Of a DNA stretch of 64,000 bases, positions 9,813-20,103 are shown piece by piece; the stretch's first letter is position 1, and every line of letters begins with the position of its first letter. Location: NCBI RefSeq assembly GCF_028769735.1, contig NW_026992287.1, forward strand, positions 1 through 64,000. The letters are read 5' to 3'. A program made the position numbers and the translations under genes. A model generated the notes under the pieces. The model did not search any database. It was not told where the DNA came from and saw only the letters and a list, made by a program, of their open reading frames with translations. Origin of the DNA: Zonotrichia leucophrys gambelii (lineage: Eukaryota > Chordata > Aves > Passeriformes > Passerellidae).

Positions 9813-9830
9813 TGGCGAGCCAGGTAGGAG
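9813..9830 (+). promoter_or_regulatory. Primer-binding site of ERV-B1 (tRNA-Arg-like)
   Basis: The 18 bases start TGGCGAGCC three bases after the LTR. They match the complement of the 3' end of vertebrate tRNA-Arg(ACG) at 16 of 18 positions by my reading. The B3 site (59262-59279) matches at 17 of 18, with a different mismatch. Confidence 0.75.
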
Positions 9831-11850
9831 TTCTCTGTCCCCACAGGGGCAGGGGGTATAGATGGACCTCCAAGGCGCGTCCCAGGATTTTTTCCTTGGT
9901 GGGGCTCCGCTTGTCTCAACTTGCCACCTGCGAGGACAGAGTACGACCCGCTGGCCTGCGGAGGAAGATACGGTATGTACTGAGGGGCCCCCGGGGTGGG
10001 AGGAAGGAGAGCAAGGGAGTAAACCACCCAGAGACGTCTGGGTTCAGCTGATAGAGCAGCTGTATTAGAGACGGGGTTCATCGTTCTGATAGGGCAGACT
10101 GCTAGCGGCTTTGGTGGGTGAGCCGGGTGAACCCGTGTATGTGTGTATTGGGGATTCGTATTTCTGATAGAGCAGAACTGGCGAGCCCATGTGTGTTTTG
10201 TTTGTGTGTGTGTGTGATGTCCGGACACTGTGTTGCTGTATGGTTAATGTGTGTGGTCAGTGCACTGTGTTTGTGATCGTGCAGGTGATATGTGCATGGT
10301 GTATAAAAGTGAGTAAATCTACAGTGCCCTACAGTGTGGGGGGGGTCAGTACTCCCCGTGTTTGAAGCAGCCGAGTGAGGCCAGAGGCGCCGGATGCAGC
10401 AGGCTGCGGGGGCAGGGAGAGAAGTGCCCCGCGGAGAAGCGAGTAGAAGAATGTCAGTGATGGTATTTATCATGTTTGAATGTAGTGATTTGTGTAGATT
10501 TGGTACATTTTAACCCTGAGTATGAGCTCAGAGAGTTCCTTTGCCTTGGATGTTTGGACTTGATCTCTAGACTGTGTGCTGTTATTTTGATTGTGTCCAG
10601 GAAAAACTGATGTGAGTAAATGCCGAATTATGGTATGCTGTGTTGTGTTGAGAAAAGTGAGCACTTTGAGAGATATGCCCTTTCCCAGTGATTTTGTGTG
10701 GTGATTTTCTTCCGCTGCATTGTGGTAATTTGATTCTCAGATTGTATAGTGGTGTTTGTGGAGATTTTAAGATTTTGTTGCAACAAGAGCAGCATTTTAC
10801 ATAGAAGAAACATAGTACGGTGATTTATGCTTAACTACGATAAAGCGAGTTAAAGGAATTCCATAAAACTCTCCCCCTCACAGCAATGCAAGCCTTGGCT
10901 CTAGAGAATTTGAGATAAGGGGGGGGGAAGGTGCATGTGTGTGTCTGCGGGCATATCAGAGTTTCGGCTGTGACTAGCACAGCCTTTATGCAAAGCAGCA
11001 AAACAAGTGTAAGTAGACACAGTGCTTAATTAGATTGCGAAAGAAGAGAACTAGAAAAGACTGATAATTTGTAAAACAGAGTTTATATAGACGGGATGAA
11101 TGAGATGAATTAGTTAATGAGACTTATGAGATTTATGAGACTTCAGCTGGCACCGCAGTAAGTCTTTACTGGAAACAATCTGCTGTAAGGATTTAAAGTT
11201 CTCTGTAACAAACAGAATAGCCTGACTTTCTGGGCAATTTCGGGGAGCCTTTGGTACACCAAGAGGCTAGCATGCTGTGTGAGGTGACAGTGGCTGTCCC
11301 CTGGGCACGGGGACAGCTCTGGCTGCCCTGTCTCCCCAGGGAACACGGGAATGGCCTGTGGGCAAAAGCTGGATGTGCAGGTATTATTGCAGTGCGGTGT
11401 TTATGAGACACACTGGTATTGCTGTTTTGCTGTTCCAGTAAGTGTCAGGGTACATGCCCCGAGTGTAAATTAGAGGTTTCTGGTCAAGCGGATTCAGACC
11501 CTAAGGTCTTAGAGCTTGTGTGTGGGAATCACATCTGATACCTGCCACCTGGAGCTGTGTGTATAGGAGGAAAACTGAGAAACTACTGTGAAGGTCTGTA
11601 AAAAGGTTTGAGTGGAAGCGAGATAGGGCAAGGAGAAATAAATGATGAGAACTGACCAGAGCAAACAGGTTCCTAAATTAGCCCCTTTTGGGAGGGGCTC
11701 ACTAGGAGGAGGCTGCCAGTAAGAGCAACTCAGAAAATAAAAAGATTTATAATGCTTCATTGCTGTTAGTACTGTTTTATAATAGGAAGATAAATGGGAT
11801 AGTTTTTGTATGCTGAAATGTCTTTTGTTTTAAGAAATCACCCAGAATGA
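9831..11850 (+). promoter_or_regulatory. ERV-B1 long C-poor leader with threefold 12-mer
   Basis: About 2 kb lie between primer site and gag remnant, far longer than in standard gammaretroviruses. CTGATAGAGCAG or a one-base variant occurs at 10048-10059, 10086-10097 and 10164-10175. The first copy is flanked by CAGCTG on both sides. GTATGT near 9973 is a possible splice donor. GT-rich stretches are at about 10135-10220. The stretch is low in C on the coding strand. B3 carries the same leader. No coding gene is supported. Confidence 0.6.
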
Positions 11851-12105
11851 CAAAGAGACTGTGAGATCGGACCGCCCTCTGGTCTTGGCCATTGAAAGGG
11901 AAAACAAGGTAAAGAGAAAGCAAATCAAACATGTTGTTCAGCATGCAGCATAAGATAGCAACGTATGAAATCAGGCAAGGATTATCATACTGAAATGCAA
12001 AGCAATCAAAGTTCGCAAAATGAGTACATATGATTTGCTAAAGGCTCCTCCCAAGGTAAGGGAGGAGGGGTAAAGATGACCTCCCCAAAAGGGAAGAATT
12101 TTTGT
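11851..12105 (+). pseudogene. gag: ERV-B1 gag remnant (matrix end, then deletion)
   Basis: A short segment near 11855-11950 matches the end of the matrix region of B2 gag (about 21480-21560 on the minus strand). The Thr/Ser/Pro-rich region, capsid and zinc knuckle are missing, and protease follows within about 200 bases. B3 has the same shortened structure at about 57020-57240. A gag this short could not build a particle; mobility would have needed another element's Gag. Confidence 0.55.
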
Positions 12106-12330
12106 CGGCACAAGGGTCATATATTCAGTTTTAAATAAAGCTTTAGTACCTGTGGCGAATGCTTATGTTGTAGTGTGGGGAATGAACAATTGGCCAGTCT
12201 GAGAAGGCATACTTTTGCAAACCTTTAAAGTAGCATGTGTACTATGTGTACCTAAAAGCTTTTGTACAATTCACTCAATTTGCTAAACATTCTCAAATGA
12301 GAAAGGTTACTCTGGAGGCAAATAATATAA
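12106..12330 (+). pseudogene. pro: ERV-B1 protease remnant
   Basis: The segment aligns with the B2 protease (19848-20051, minus). The D-T-G-A active site is altered: the sequence around 12111-12125 no longer encodes it, while the following SVLNKAL-type stretch is kept. A stop and a shift follow near 12200. It is a dead fragment identified through B2 and by its place before RT. Confidence 0.5.
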
Positions 12331-12420
12331 AGATGTTAGGCTTAATATTAACAGACACTTAAATTAAGAAAGACATTAGTAAGGAGATATTAGAATAAGT
12401 AAATAAGTGTTTTCAAGGGT

Positions 12421-13480
12421 ATGGGCCTCTGCTGTACCAGGGAGAGTGAAAGATGCTCCCCCATGGGATGCTCCCCCATCAAGCTTAATGAAAGAACACA
12501 ACCAGCGAGAATTGAGCAGTACCCTCAAAAGGTAGGTAAGGAAGGAATCAGTCCAATAACTGATAGTACTGGATTAAGGGCTGTCAATAAGATAACACAG
12601 AATTTGTACCCTGTGGTAGCAAATCCATAGACCTTACTAACTTGTTTAACACCTGAGCTAACCTGGTTCACTGTTTTAGGCCTAGGAGTTGCGTTCTTTT
12701 GCCTCCCTATCCATGAAGCCAGCCAGAACATTTTCGCATCCAAACACAAGCTCACATAGTCCATGTGCCTGAAGGCTTCAAAATTCCCCACTCCGATTGG
12801 AGAACAGCTTGCAAAGACCCAGAGTCCTGGGAAGCTCCACAAGAGGAAAGGAGGCTGTTGCAGTACGTGGATGATCTTCTAGTAGCCACTCGGACGAGGG
12901 AAGCGGGAGAAGCCTGGACGGTAAGACTTTTGAATTTCCTACGGCTCCAAGGACGCAGAGTCTCAAAGAAAAAGGCACAGGTAGTGAAACAGAAGGTAAT
13001 CTACCTGGGGTAAGAAGTGAGTGCTGAGCAGCAGACTTTAAGGCAGGGAAGCCCTATGCCAAACCCTGAACCCCAGACAACGAAAGAACTCCAAACCTTC
13101 TTAGGCATTGCAGGGTAGTGCCAGCTGTGGGTTTATAATTATGGACTGTTCGCCAGACCCCTCTATGCTCTTATTGCCAATGGAAACAGAGATTTCCAGT
13201 GGACAAGAGACGCCACACGGGCCTTTCACCAGCTAGAGAGTGCCCTCATGTCGGCTCCAGCTTTGAAACTTCCAGATGTAAGTAAAGCATTCTTTCTATT
13301 TTTCCACGCAAGGAATTGCCCTGGGAATATTGGCTCAAGACTTGGGTCCATACCAGAGGGTAGTTGCTTACTTCTCTAAGCAACTAGATGCAACAGCCAA
13401 AGGATGGCCAGGTTGCCTCAGAGCTGTAGCAGCAGTTGTGCTGAATATTCAAGAGGCACACAAGTTTACCCTGGGACAAA
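12421..13480 (+). pseudogene. pol: ERV-B1 reverse transcriptase
   Basis: RT copies viral RNA into DNA. The catalytic Y-V-D-D box is intact at 12864-12875, followed by the thumb, with a typical K-x-x-x-Y-L-G step at about 13000. A stop at 13012-13014 and another near 13118 break the frame, and shifts occur around 12630-12770 and 13300. The fingers are partly deleted between about 12630 and 12760. Domain order and motifs are gammaretrovirus-like and match B2 (18561-19790, minus) and B3 (54520-55262 plus 56549-56680, minus). Confidence 0.75.
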
Positions 13481-14130
13481 AATGACTGTGCTAGTGTCCC
13501 ACACAGTGTCCGCAGCACTGGAAGTAAAGGGTGGCCACTGGCTTTCACCAGAGAGGTTTCTGAAATACCAGGCCACCATGGTAGAGCAAGATGATGTGGA
13601 GATAGTGGTGACTAATATTGTCAACCCAGCTTCTTTTCTCAGTGGAATCAAGGAGAAGCTGTACACCATAGTTGCCTAGAGACCACTGAAGATACGTACT
13701 CCAGCCGCCCAGACTTAAAGGACACTCCTCCGGACGATGCAGAGACCTGGTTCACTGACAGGAAAGCGACATTGCAAAGTTCACAGTGACTACCTGCAGA
13801 GAGGTAATAGAGTCTGGACCCTTACCAACAGGTACCTCTGCACAGAATGCTGATATAAATGCATGGACCCATGCCTTAGAAATAGCAAAAGGCATTCAGA
13901 GTTGTGCATGGAGCCATCTGGAAGGAGAGGGGACTGCTGACCTCGCAGGGAAAGAAGAGACAATCCAGCTGCTGGAAGCAGTTCAGCTACCTGAAAAAGC
14001 ATATTAACGCACACCAGAGAGTGAGCTTAAAATTGGAGGAAAGAAGTGAGCTGGCGGATGGAGAGGCAAAGAAAGCAGCAAAGGGTGAGGTACAGATTTT
14101 CCTCGAAGGTAAGCCATGATATAATAATAC
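13481..14130 (+). pseudogene. pol: ERV-B1 connection and RNase H
   Basis: The translation continues pol past RT. It contains a connection segment (ORF 13404-13679), then RNase H: the F-T-D acidic motif near 13753, the H-G-A-I-W-K-E-R-G-L-L helix at about 13904-13935, and a terminal H-x-x-A-H-Q-type segment at about 14000-14020. RNase H removes the RNA strand during reverse transcription. Stops at 13677-13679 and several shifts break it. B3 carries the same region at about 54000-54520. Confidence 0.65.
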
Positions 14131-15030
14131 TAATCAAAAGAGATGTACAACTGCAAGGGGTGGGCTACCATTGAAAGAGAACTAGTAATCCCTTCCCATT
14201 TTCGTGGTTACTAGTGAAGGAAGGGCGCTAGAAAACACACTAGAGCCTAACTACTTAAAGCCTTTTATAGAGTGTGTCTCCTTTCTCGAAATGACCAAGG
14301 CTGCGAGTGATACAGAGTGCATTGGAATGAAGTGTTGACTTTGAAGTAGTAATTCCCACAGGCTTTCTAGAACACACATCTGATTAAAATAATCGTATCG
14401 TTGTCAGGAATTTATATGCCACTATCACTCAGGTGAGCTGATAATGTGATCCTTGCCTCCAGACTAACCTCAAAATAACCCCCGGGCCAAAACTCGGTCA
14501 GACTGGGAGAGGCCATGGGCCCGTACAGCAGTGGCAAATCAACTTTTCAGAACTCCCAAGGAAAGGGGGGTATCAGTACTTACTGATATTAATAAATACA
14601 TTTCCAGGGTGGCCAGAAACATTCCCCACCAGAACTGTCAAAGCTCAAGAGGCGACCAGATCATTTTTAGAAGAGATAATACCACGCTTCAGAGTTCCAG
14701 CCACAATATCCTCAGATAAAGAATCACCTTTCATTTCCAAAATAGTCCAACAAATAGGTAGCCATCGGGGCATAGATTAGGAACTTCACACCCCATACCA
14801 CCCCCAATCAGGCGGCCAGGGGAGAGAATGAATCATTTGATAAACAGCAAATCATAAGACTGGGGCAAGAAGTTAATCTACCCTAGCCCAAGCTCTTCCA
14901 CTAGCACTATTGCAAATTCAAACTAAACCTTTTGAGCTAAAGGAATGCTGAATCCTTTTGGAATGCCTTATAGAAGACCATATAGAATACAAGGGGAATG
15001 TCCAGAATGTCCATCTACATGGTGGCATTA
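14131..15030 (+). pseudogene. pol: ERV-B1 integrase
   Basis: The catalytic core of a retroviral integrase can be followed in changing frames from about 14540 to 14860. The first Asp lies near 14583, the second in a S-S-D-K-E-S-type segment near 14715, and the Glu in a G-E-R-M-N-type segment near 14822. These form the D,D-35-E triad that joins viral DNA to the chromosome. The N-terminal zinc domain is less clear (about 14200-14450). Many stops and shifts are present. The C-terminal part merges with the start of the env region. Confidence 0.6.
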
Positions 15031-18000
15031 AGCAAATAGCTCAGAGTAATTGAGAAACATGTGGCTGGAACGCGGAGGAGGGAGGTAGATAGCCTGGGGA
15101 TGATGTATATGTTAAGTCTCTTACAGAGAAGACTTCGGAACCATAGTGAGAGAGACCACTGCAAGTACCTCTCACCACCTTCACTGCAATCAAAATCAAA
15201 GAGCAGAATGCCTGCATCCATCACTCTCGGGTGAAGAAGGCCCAGAAGCCCCTTCAGGAGTGACACCAGGAGACAATGAACTGGGACTGAAACTTACTCG
15301 GGCAAAATGAGTATATTGCGGTCAGGAGTAGCTCATACTTTAGTGTACAGAATTGTTTTGTATGGAACTATAAATGAAGTTTTAGAACTAGAGAGTACCT
15401 CTACCCAAAGCAATGCTGAATGGCCTTGGTCCCTGGCATTTAATCAGTATACTGGATCCATGGGAAAACCTTCTGACATAAAAGATTTAAACATATCTAC
15501 TGTAGTAATCCACGAGAATCAGGTATGTGAGGAGCAAGAATAGCAAGAACAGGAACTGTGAACACTTCAAGGAATCTGAGGAGAAGAAATCAAAGTAAAG
15601 TGCTCGGTCATCAATAGGATGGCTTATGAGAGACCAGATGTAATTAGTGTCTGAACCTCCCCTGGTGTATATGAACACCAGGAAGTCTGTGATAACCTAA
15701 GTGAATCAGACTGTTGGTGTAATTTCACCCTGATACAGCCTGTAGAAGTGACCTGCCTTTGAGCTCGAGTTACTGTCAGACTTTCATTTGAATTCAAAGT
15801 GGACACTGCACTTTTTACCACAGCGGGGCCTTATACACCCCATACTAGTTCAGACTCTACCCAAACTCCAAACTTGAACCTAACGTAGTAAAGAATGTGA
15901 CTGAACAACAGCTATTATTCAATCCAGAATGGTCTCTCAAACGTGTGGAGTTGATAATGCAAATTAACATCTCAAGAATCCAACCAGCCTGCTCCTCCTT
16001 CCTAAAAACTTCCTTTGAGGGCTGGACAACATGGTCACAAAAACAGGCATATCTCAGGAGCAGAACAAGAAAGGAAGGAGCCAGCTCTCCTGGTGTCTAA
16101 AACCAGGAACACCAAGAAATCAGTTTCCTTAGGTCATTTTCCAACCTGGTTGGCTGAACCCCCAGGCAATGGCTGGTAAAGGGTGCTGAACTGCAGGTGG
16201 TGAATTAACCCAAGCAAGGAAGGTGATTTTCCTTATTTATAGCTATCCCTTTCCTACTGGGGTTTGGATCAGTGATTGTCCCAGTCTGAGGCAGTTGGAT
16301 TCTGCTAAAAGAGGTAGAGAGAGAGACCCCCTCTGAGCTCAGCAGCAGGCTGTAGGATTTTGAGCATCACTTTTGTGCTGAGTGTTTCAAGTAGCAGAAA
16401 CCTGATCCCAGTTTCTTCTGAGGCACTGCAATGAATTTAGGCTTTTCTCTCAAGATTTCCCCTCCATTATCTTCTGCCCTGAACACAGTCCACAGCTTGA
16501 TCTTAGCTAGGGGCAAGGTGGGTGAGGTTTTGTAGACCAGGAGAGGCCTTCCTGCTTGCCACACATCTGAGAAATCAGGTGCTTTGGAGGGAGAGGGAGA
16601 GGTTAGATTCCCTGAGGTCTCTACATTTCAGAACAAATATCTGCCTCAAGTATGACCTAAACCTCTGTCAGATACACTTGTGAAGTGTGTCTGAATTTGC
16701 AGTATGAGCCCAGCACATCCCTCTGACAGGGAGGGATGGTCATGGACAGAAAGCAGTTCCTGTTCCCCATAACAAACATCTAACTGGCATATTAGGGACA
16801 AGATTAGGAGTTTTAAATGGAATTGATTCAGAAATACTGATGAATAAACTGGCTGCTGCAGCAGGTAGCCTAACAAAATTGAAGCAGCCTTTATAGTAAT
16901 CTCTATTGGCATTAGGAACTAGCCAGTGACAGATTTCAAAAGTACTGCCAAAGTAAGGAAGTATGAAGAGGCCGGGGACCAAGACCACAAGTTGATAGTA
17001 GAAGCACTTAGTATAGTTCAAGATAATGTGTCTTTAACTTTCAGATGTATACAAGCACAGTTATGGATACAAGCAACAGCAGCTCTGATCATACAGGAAA
17101 GGGGTGAAGGTAATTTTCCAGCTGAAATTCTGAAAATTGAGTGAGATAATGCAATTGATTTTGAAAGGACGTTTCAATCCTGGTGGACTATGGTGAATTT
17201 CACCTATGATCCTGTTTCTAATGTGGCCACAGCCTTTGTGCTTACCATCCATAATGCCACTGTTTATGTTATCTATTCCATCTTTGCCCTAGGATTACAC
17301 CATGAAGAAACAATACTCTATCCTTCAGAACATCGAGTTTGGGCACAAAAAGATGAATGAAAAGTGGCAGACAGTAAACTTAGAATCCTGCATTACTAGA
17401 GAACAAATGAGATTCATTTGTGAAAGCAATACTGTTAATGCCCAGGATGTGTTTGGACACTGAACAGGGTATTTGCCACTTTGAAATTCATCCAGTCACT
17501 GACCAGAAAACTGTGCTCGTATATACTGGAAAAGGGCGTATGCTTGAGAACTGCTTGTGCTGCTGTACAAATTGATAGCAATGATGTTATTCTGTTTAGT
17601 AGAAACCATTCTAATCTCTGTATTTGTTATTTTTTTAAGATTATTGGGTGTGATTTTTCGTATTTGGTACCAGTAACATCCCACCAGCTGATTACAGCCA
17701 ATTACACAGTGTATCACAGACTACTACCTACCCCTATTGGGATGAACCTTACATTGGTAAAACAATTAATTAAGCTCCAAGACCTATTAGAAGTCTTGAA
17801 AGAAATCCAAGAAAGTGGAAAGAAAATCTTAATTACTGTCCAACATGATACAAAGGAGATAACCAGAGTTCTACAAAGAATAAAATATGGATCATCACTG
17901 GTGAGATGTGATCTTTCGGTGGTCACCAACTGCAAATGGAATCTTTAATAAGTTGTGCCACCCTATTCTAGTTTTACTAATATTAGTTGGGACAAGCTTA

Positions 18001-18148
18001 AGATTGTCTATTACATTGTTAATTTGGAACTGGAGAATACTACAACGAATGGCTGTACTAACCTCTTTATCAAACGTACATAGTGAAGCATTAAATGACA
18101 CATTGTCATGAAAGTTTTCATTAAGTAAAAGAATTTACTTATTTCCTA
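15017..18148 (+). pseudogene. env: ERV-B1 env (SU and TM remnants)
   Basis: Env would mediate entry. A leader-like frame begins near 15009 and is broken by TAG early on; a frame at 15307-15543 and one at 15897-16100 represent SU pieces. From about 16750 sequence with a Leu/Ala-rich coiled-coil character leads into a conserved ectodomain (16926-17144 and on). The 17481-17948 frame holds a Cys-rich segment, an N-x-T site, a heptad-like stretch and then a membrane segment at about 17950-18050. Stops near 15540, 16100, 17144 and 17460 and several shifts divide it. B3 has the same env at 50233-53374 on the minus strand. Confidence 0.7.
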
Positions 18149-18161
18149 GGAAAGGGGGGAA
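18149..18161 (+). promoter_or_regulatory. Polypurine tract of ERV-B1
   Basis: GGAAAGGGGGGAA lies directly before the 3' LTR TG at 18162, the expected place of the plus-strand primer. B3 keeps the same tract (complement at about 50218-50230). Confidence 0.8.
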
Positions 18162-18560
18162 TGAGACAGAGTAGGGATCCATCCTGAATTAGGTGAAGTG
18201 TCTAACAACGGTGAAAAGTCTGTGTGGCCAAAGCTGAAGGAAAAACTCGTATCCCAAGACAGCAAGGAGACAGAGAAAGAAAAACAGAAAAGACCACGAG
18301 GTCAATTTGCCCCGACCTAGAAATTCCTTTGATAAAGAAGAACTGGTGCTAAATATCATGTGGGATGAATATGTATGAACCTTTTGTGAAACTGTATGCA
18401 TATGCATTTTGAAGGAGGATAAAAGGAGGTCTGAAATTTTCAGGGGTACGCATGCCTTTTGAGGAGAATTTTCTCCGTGTGCGTCCGGTGCCGTAAATAA
18501 ACATACCGAGCTTTACAACTTTTATAAAGTTGTGAGGTTTCTTCTTTTCTCCACAAAACA
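18162..18560 (+). repeat. 3' LTR of ERV-B1
   Basis: 399 bp, same length as the 5' LTR, with few differences (for example TCTCCAC versus TCTCGGC near the end). Ends with CAAAACA at 18560 and abuts the B2 pol sequence on the opposite strand with no TSD. Confidence 0.9.
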
Positions 18561-19790
18561 GGTAGGAGACTGCCCTGTGGTACAGGCCCAGATCTTACAC
18601 TAGTATTCCCAAAGCAATTCCCTGCTTTTCATGAGAAAACAAGAAGAATGGTTTACTCACATCTGGAAATCCCAGAGCTGGAGCTGACATGAGGGCCTCC
18701 TTCAGTTGTTCAAAGGCTCGTGTTGCTTCTTTTGTCCATTGGAGTTCTCTGTTTCCTTCCATAACCAAGGCATATAAGGGTTTGACTAACAGTCCATAAT
18801 TATAAACCCACAGCCTGCACCAGCCAGTCATGCCTAAAAAGGTTCTCAGTTCTTTTACTATCTGGGGCTTTGGGGTCTGGCATATTGCTTCCTTGAGATC
18901 CTGTCCTAAAGTTCTTTGTCCAGCACTAACCTCGTAGCCCAAATAAATAACTGTTTTCTTCACCATTTGGGCTTTCTTCTGGGATACTCAATACCCCTGT
19001 TGGCCCAAAAAGTTTAAGAGGCTTACTGTCCACTCCACACGTCTCTTGAGTTTTGGTACCTACCAGGAGGTTGTCCACATACTGTAACAGCTGTCCTTCT
19101 TCTGATGGAGCTTCCCAAGATTCCAGATCTTTTGCTAGTTGTTCTCCAAATATTGTAGGGGAGTTCTTGAATCTTTGAGGCAGAACTGACCATGTGAGAT
19201 GGGTTTTGCAGCCAGTTTTGGGGTTTTCCCACTCAAATGCAAAAAATTTCTGGCTGGCCTTATGGAGAGGAAGTCATAAGAAAGCATCCTTCAAATCTAA
19301 AACAGTAAACCATGTTAGTTCAGATGTTAAACGAGTTAACAGAGTGTAGGGGTTAGAAACCACTGGGTATAAATCCTGTTATCTTATTAACAGCTCTTAA
19401 ATCTTGAACTATTCAGTAGAATCCATCAGGGTTTTTAACAGGTAAAATAGGAGTATTGAACTCAGACTGACTCTTTTAATAGCCCTGTCTGTAAAAAGTG
19501 TTCGATTACTGGGCTAATCCCTTCTGTCTTCCTTTCTCAAAGGGTACTGCTTGACCCTAACTGGTTGTTTTCCTTCTTTAAGCCTAGATTGCACTGGGAG
19601 TGCATTCTTCACTCTCCCTGGTAGGTTAGAAGCCCATAGCCCAGGAAATACCTGATCCAGTATTTTCCTGTGAATGTCATCTTCACTTTCAACGTTAGCC
19701 TCATTGGTTATTAACATCAGGCTTTAACAATTCCACATATTACTGGTCTTTAACCTTCAGAGTAATCTCTCCATTTTTGAATATTATTTT
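18561..19790 (-). pseudogene. pol: ERV-B2 reverse transcriptase (truncated)
   Basis: RT pieces lie at 19514-19717 (N-terminal), about 19023-19400 (palm) and 18595-18966 (thumb and start of connection). The active site reads Y-V-D-N at 19070-19081 instead of Y-V-D-D, which would remove a metal-binding Asp. A stop precedes 18595. Sequence homologous to B1 pol continues to 18561 and then stops at the B1 LTR edge. Frames change several times. Confidence 0.75.
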
Positions 19791-20103
19791 TCCTTCTAAT
19801 TGTTCCAATAAATCTCTACCCAAAAGTGCTGTTGGAGCATTGGGCATCTATAAGAACTTATGAATTCTCCATTGTTTCCCAAGTTTATATTTCAATGGCC
19901 TACAAAAATAAGCTCTTTCAGATTGGTCAGTTGCCTCCTTTACCATGACATAGTCATCTGTTATTGGTATTAAAGCTTTATTTAACACCGAATATGCTGC
20001 CCCTGTGTCTATTGAAAATTCCATTTCCTTTTCTTTATTCCCTAGTTTCATTATAACCAGAAGGTCTCCTAGAGTAAGATCCTCCAGTCCACATCAGTCT
20101 TCC
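19791..20103 (-). pseudogene. pro: ERV-B2 protease
   Basis: A frame from 20051 to 19848 encodes an aspartic protease N-terminal half with an intact D-T-G-A signature near residues 15-18. The flap and the C-terminal G-R-D-L segment follow near 19815-19850. It lies between the nucleocapsid zinc knuckle and RT as expected. The frame closes at 19848, so the protein would be truncated. It is better preserved than the B1 and B3 copies. Confidence 0.75.

Larger units (their letters stand above)
9411..18560 (+). mobile_element. ERV-B1: two-LTR provirus with deleted gag
   Basis: A 9.15-kb element with near-identical 399-bp LTRs, a tRNA-Arg-like primer site, a 2-kb leader, a short gag remnant, protease, RT, RNase H, integrase, env and a polypurine tract. 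Gag and RT motifs place it with gammaretrovirus-like (class I) ERVs; related solo LTRs have 4-bp TSDs. The left flank is A1 spacer (ends AAGG) and the right flank is B2 pol (starts GGTA), so no TSD is present and the flanks come from two different elements. Confidence 0.85.

Noticed and set aside
10199..10220. GT-repeat runs as a CRISPR or satellite array
   Set aside because: Simple microsatellites; no spacer-repeat structure anywhere in the window.
16740..17021. 93-codon minus frame antisense to B1 env, also open at 51364-51645 in B3
   Set aside because: It is antisense to env with no start context or motif. Conservation is explained by the high similarity of B1 and B3.
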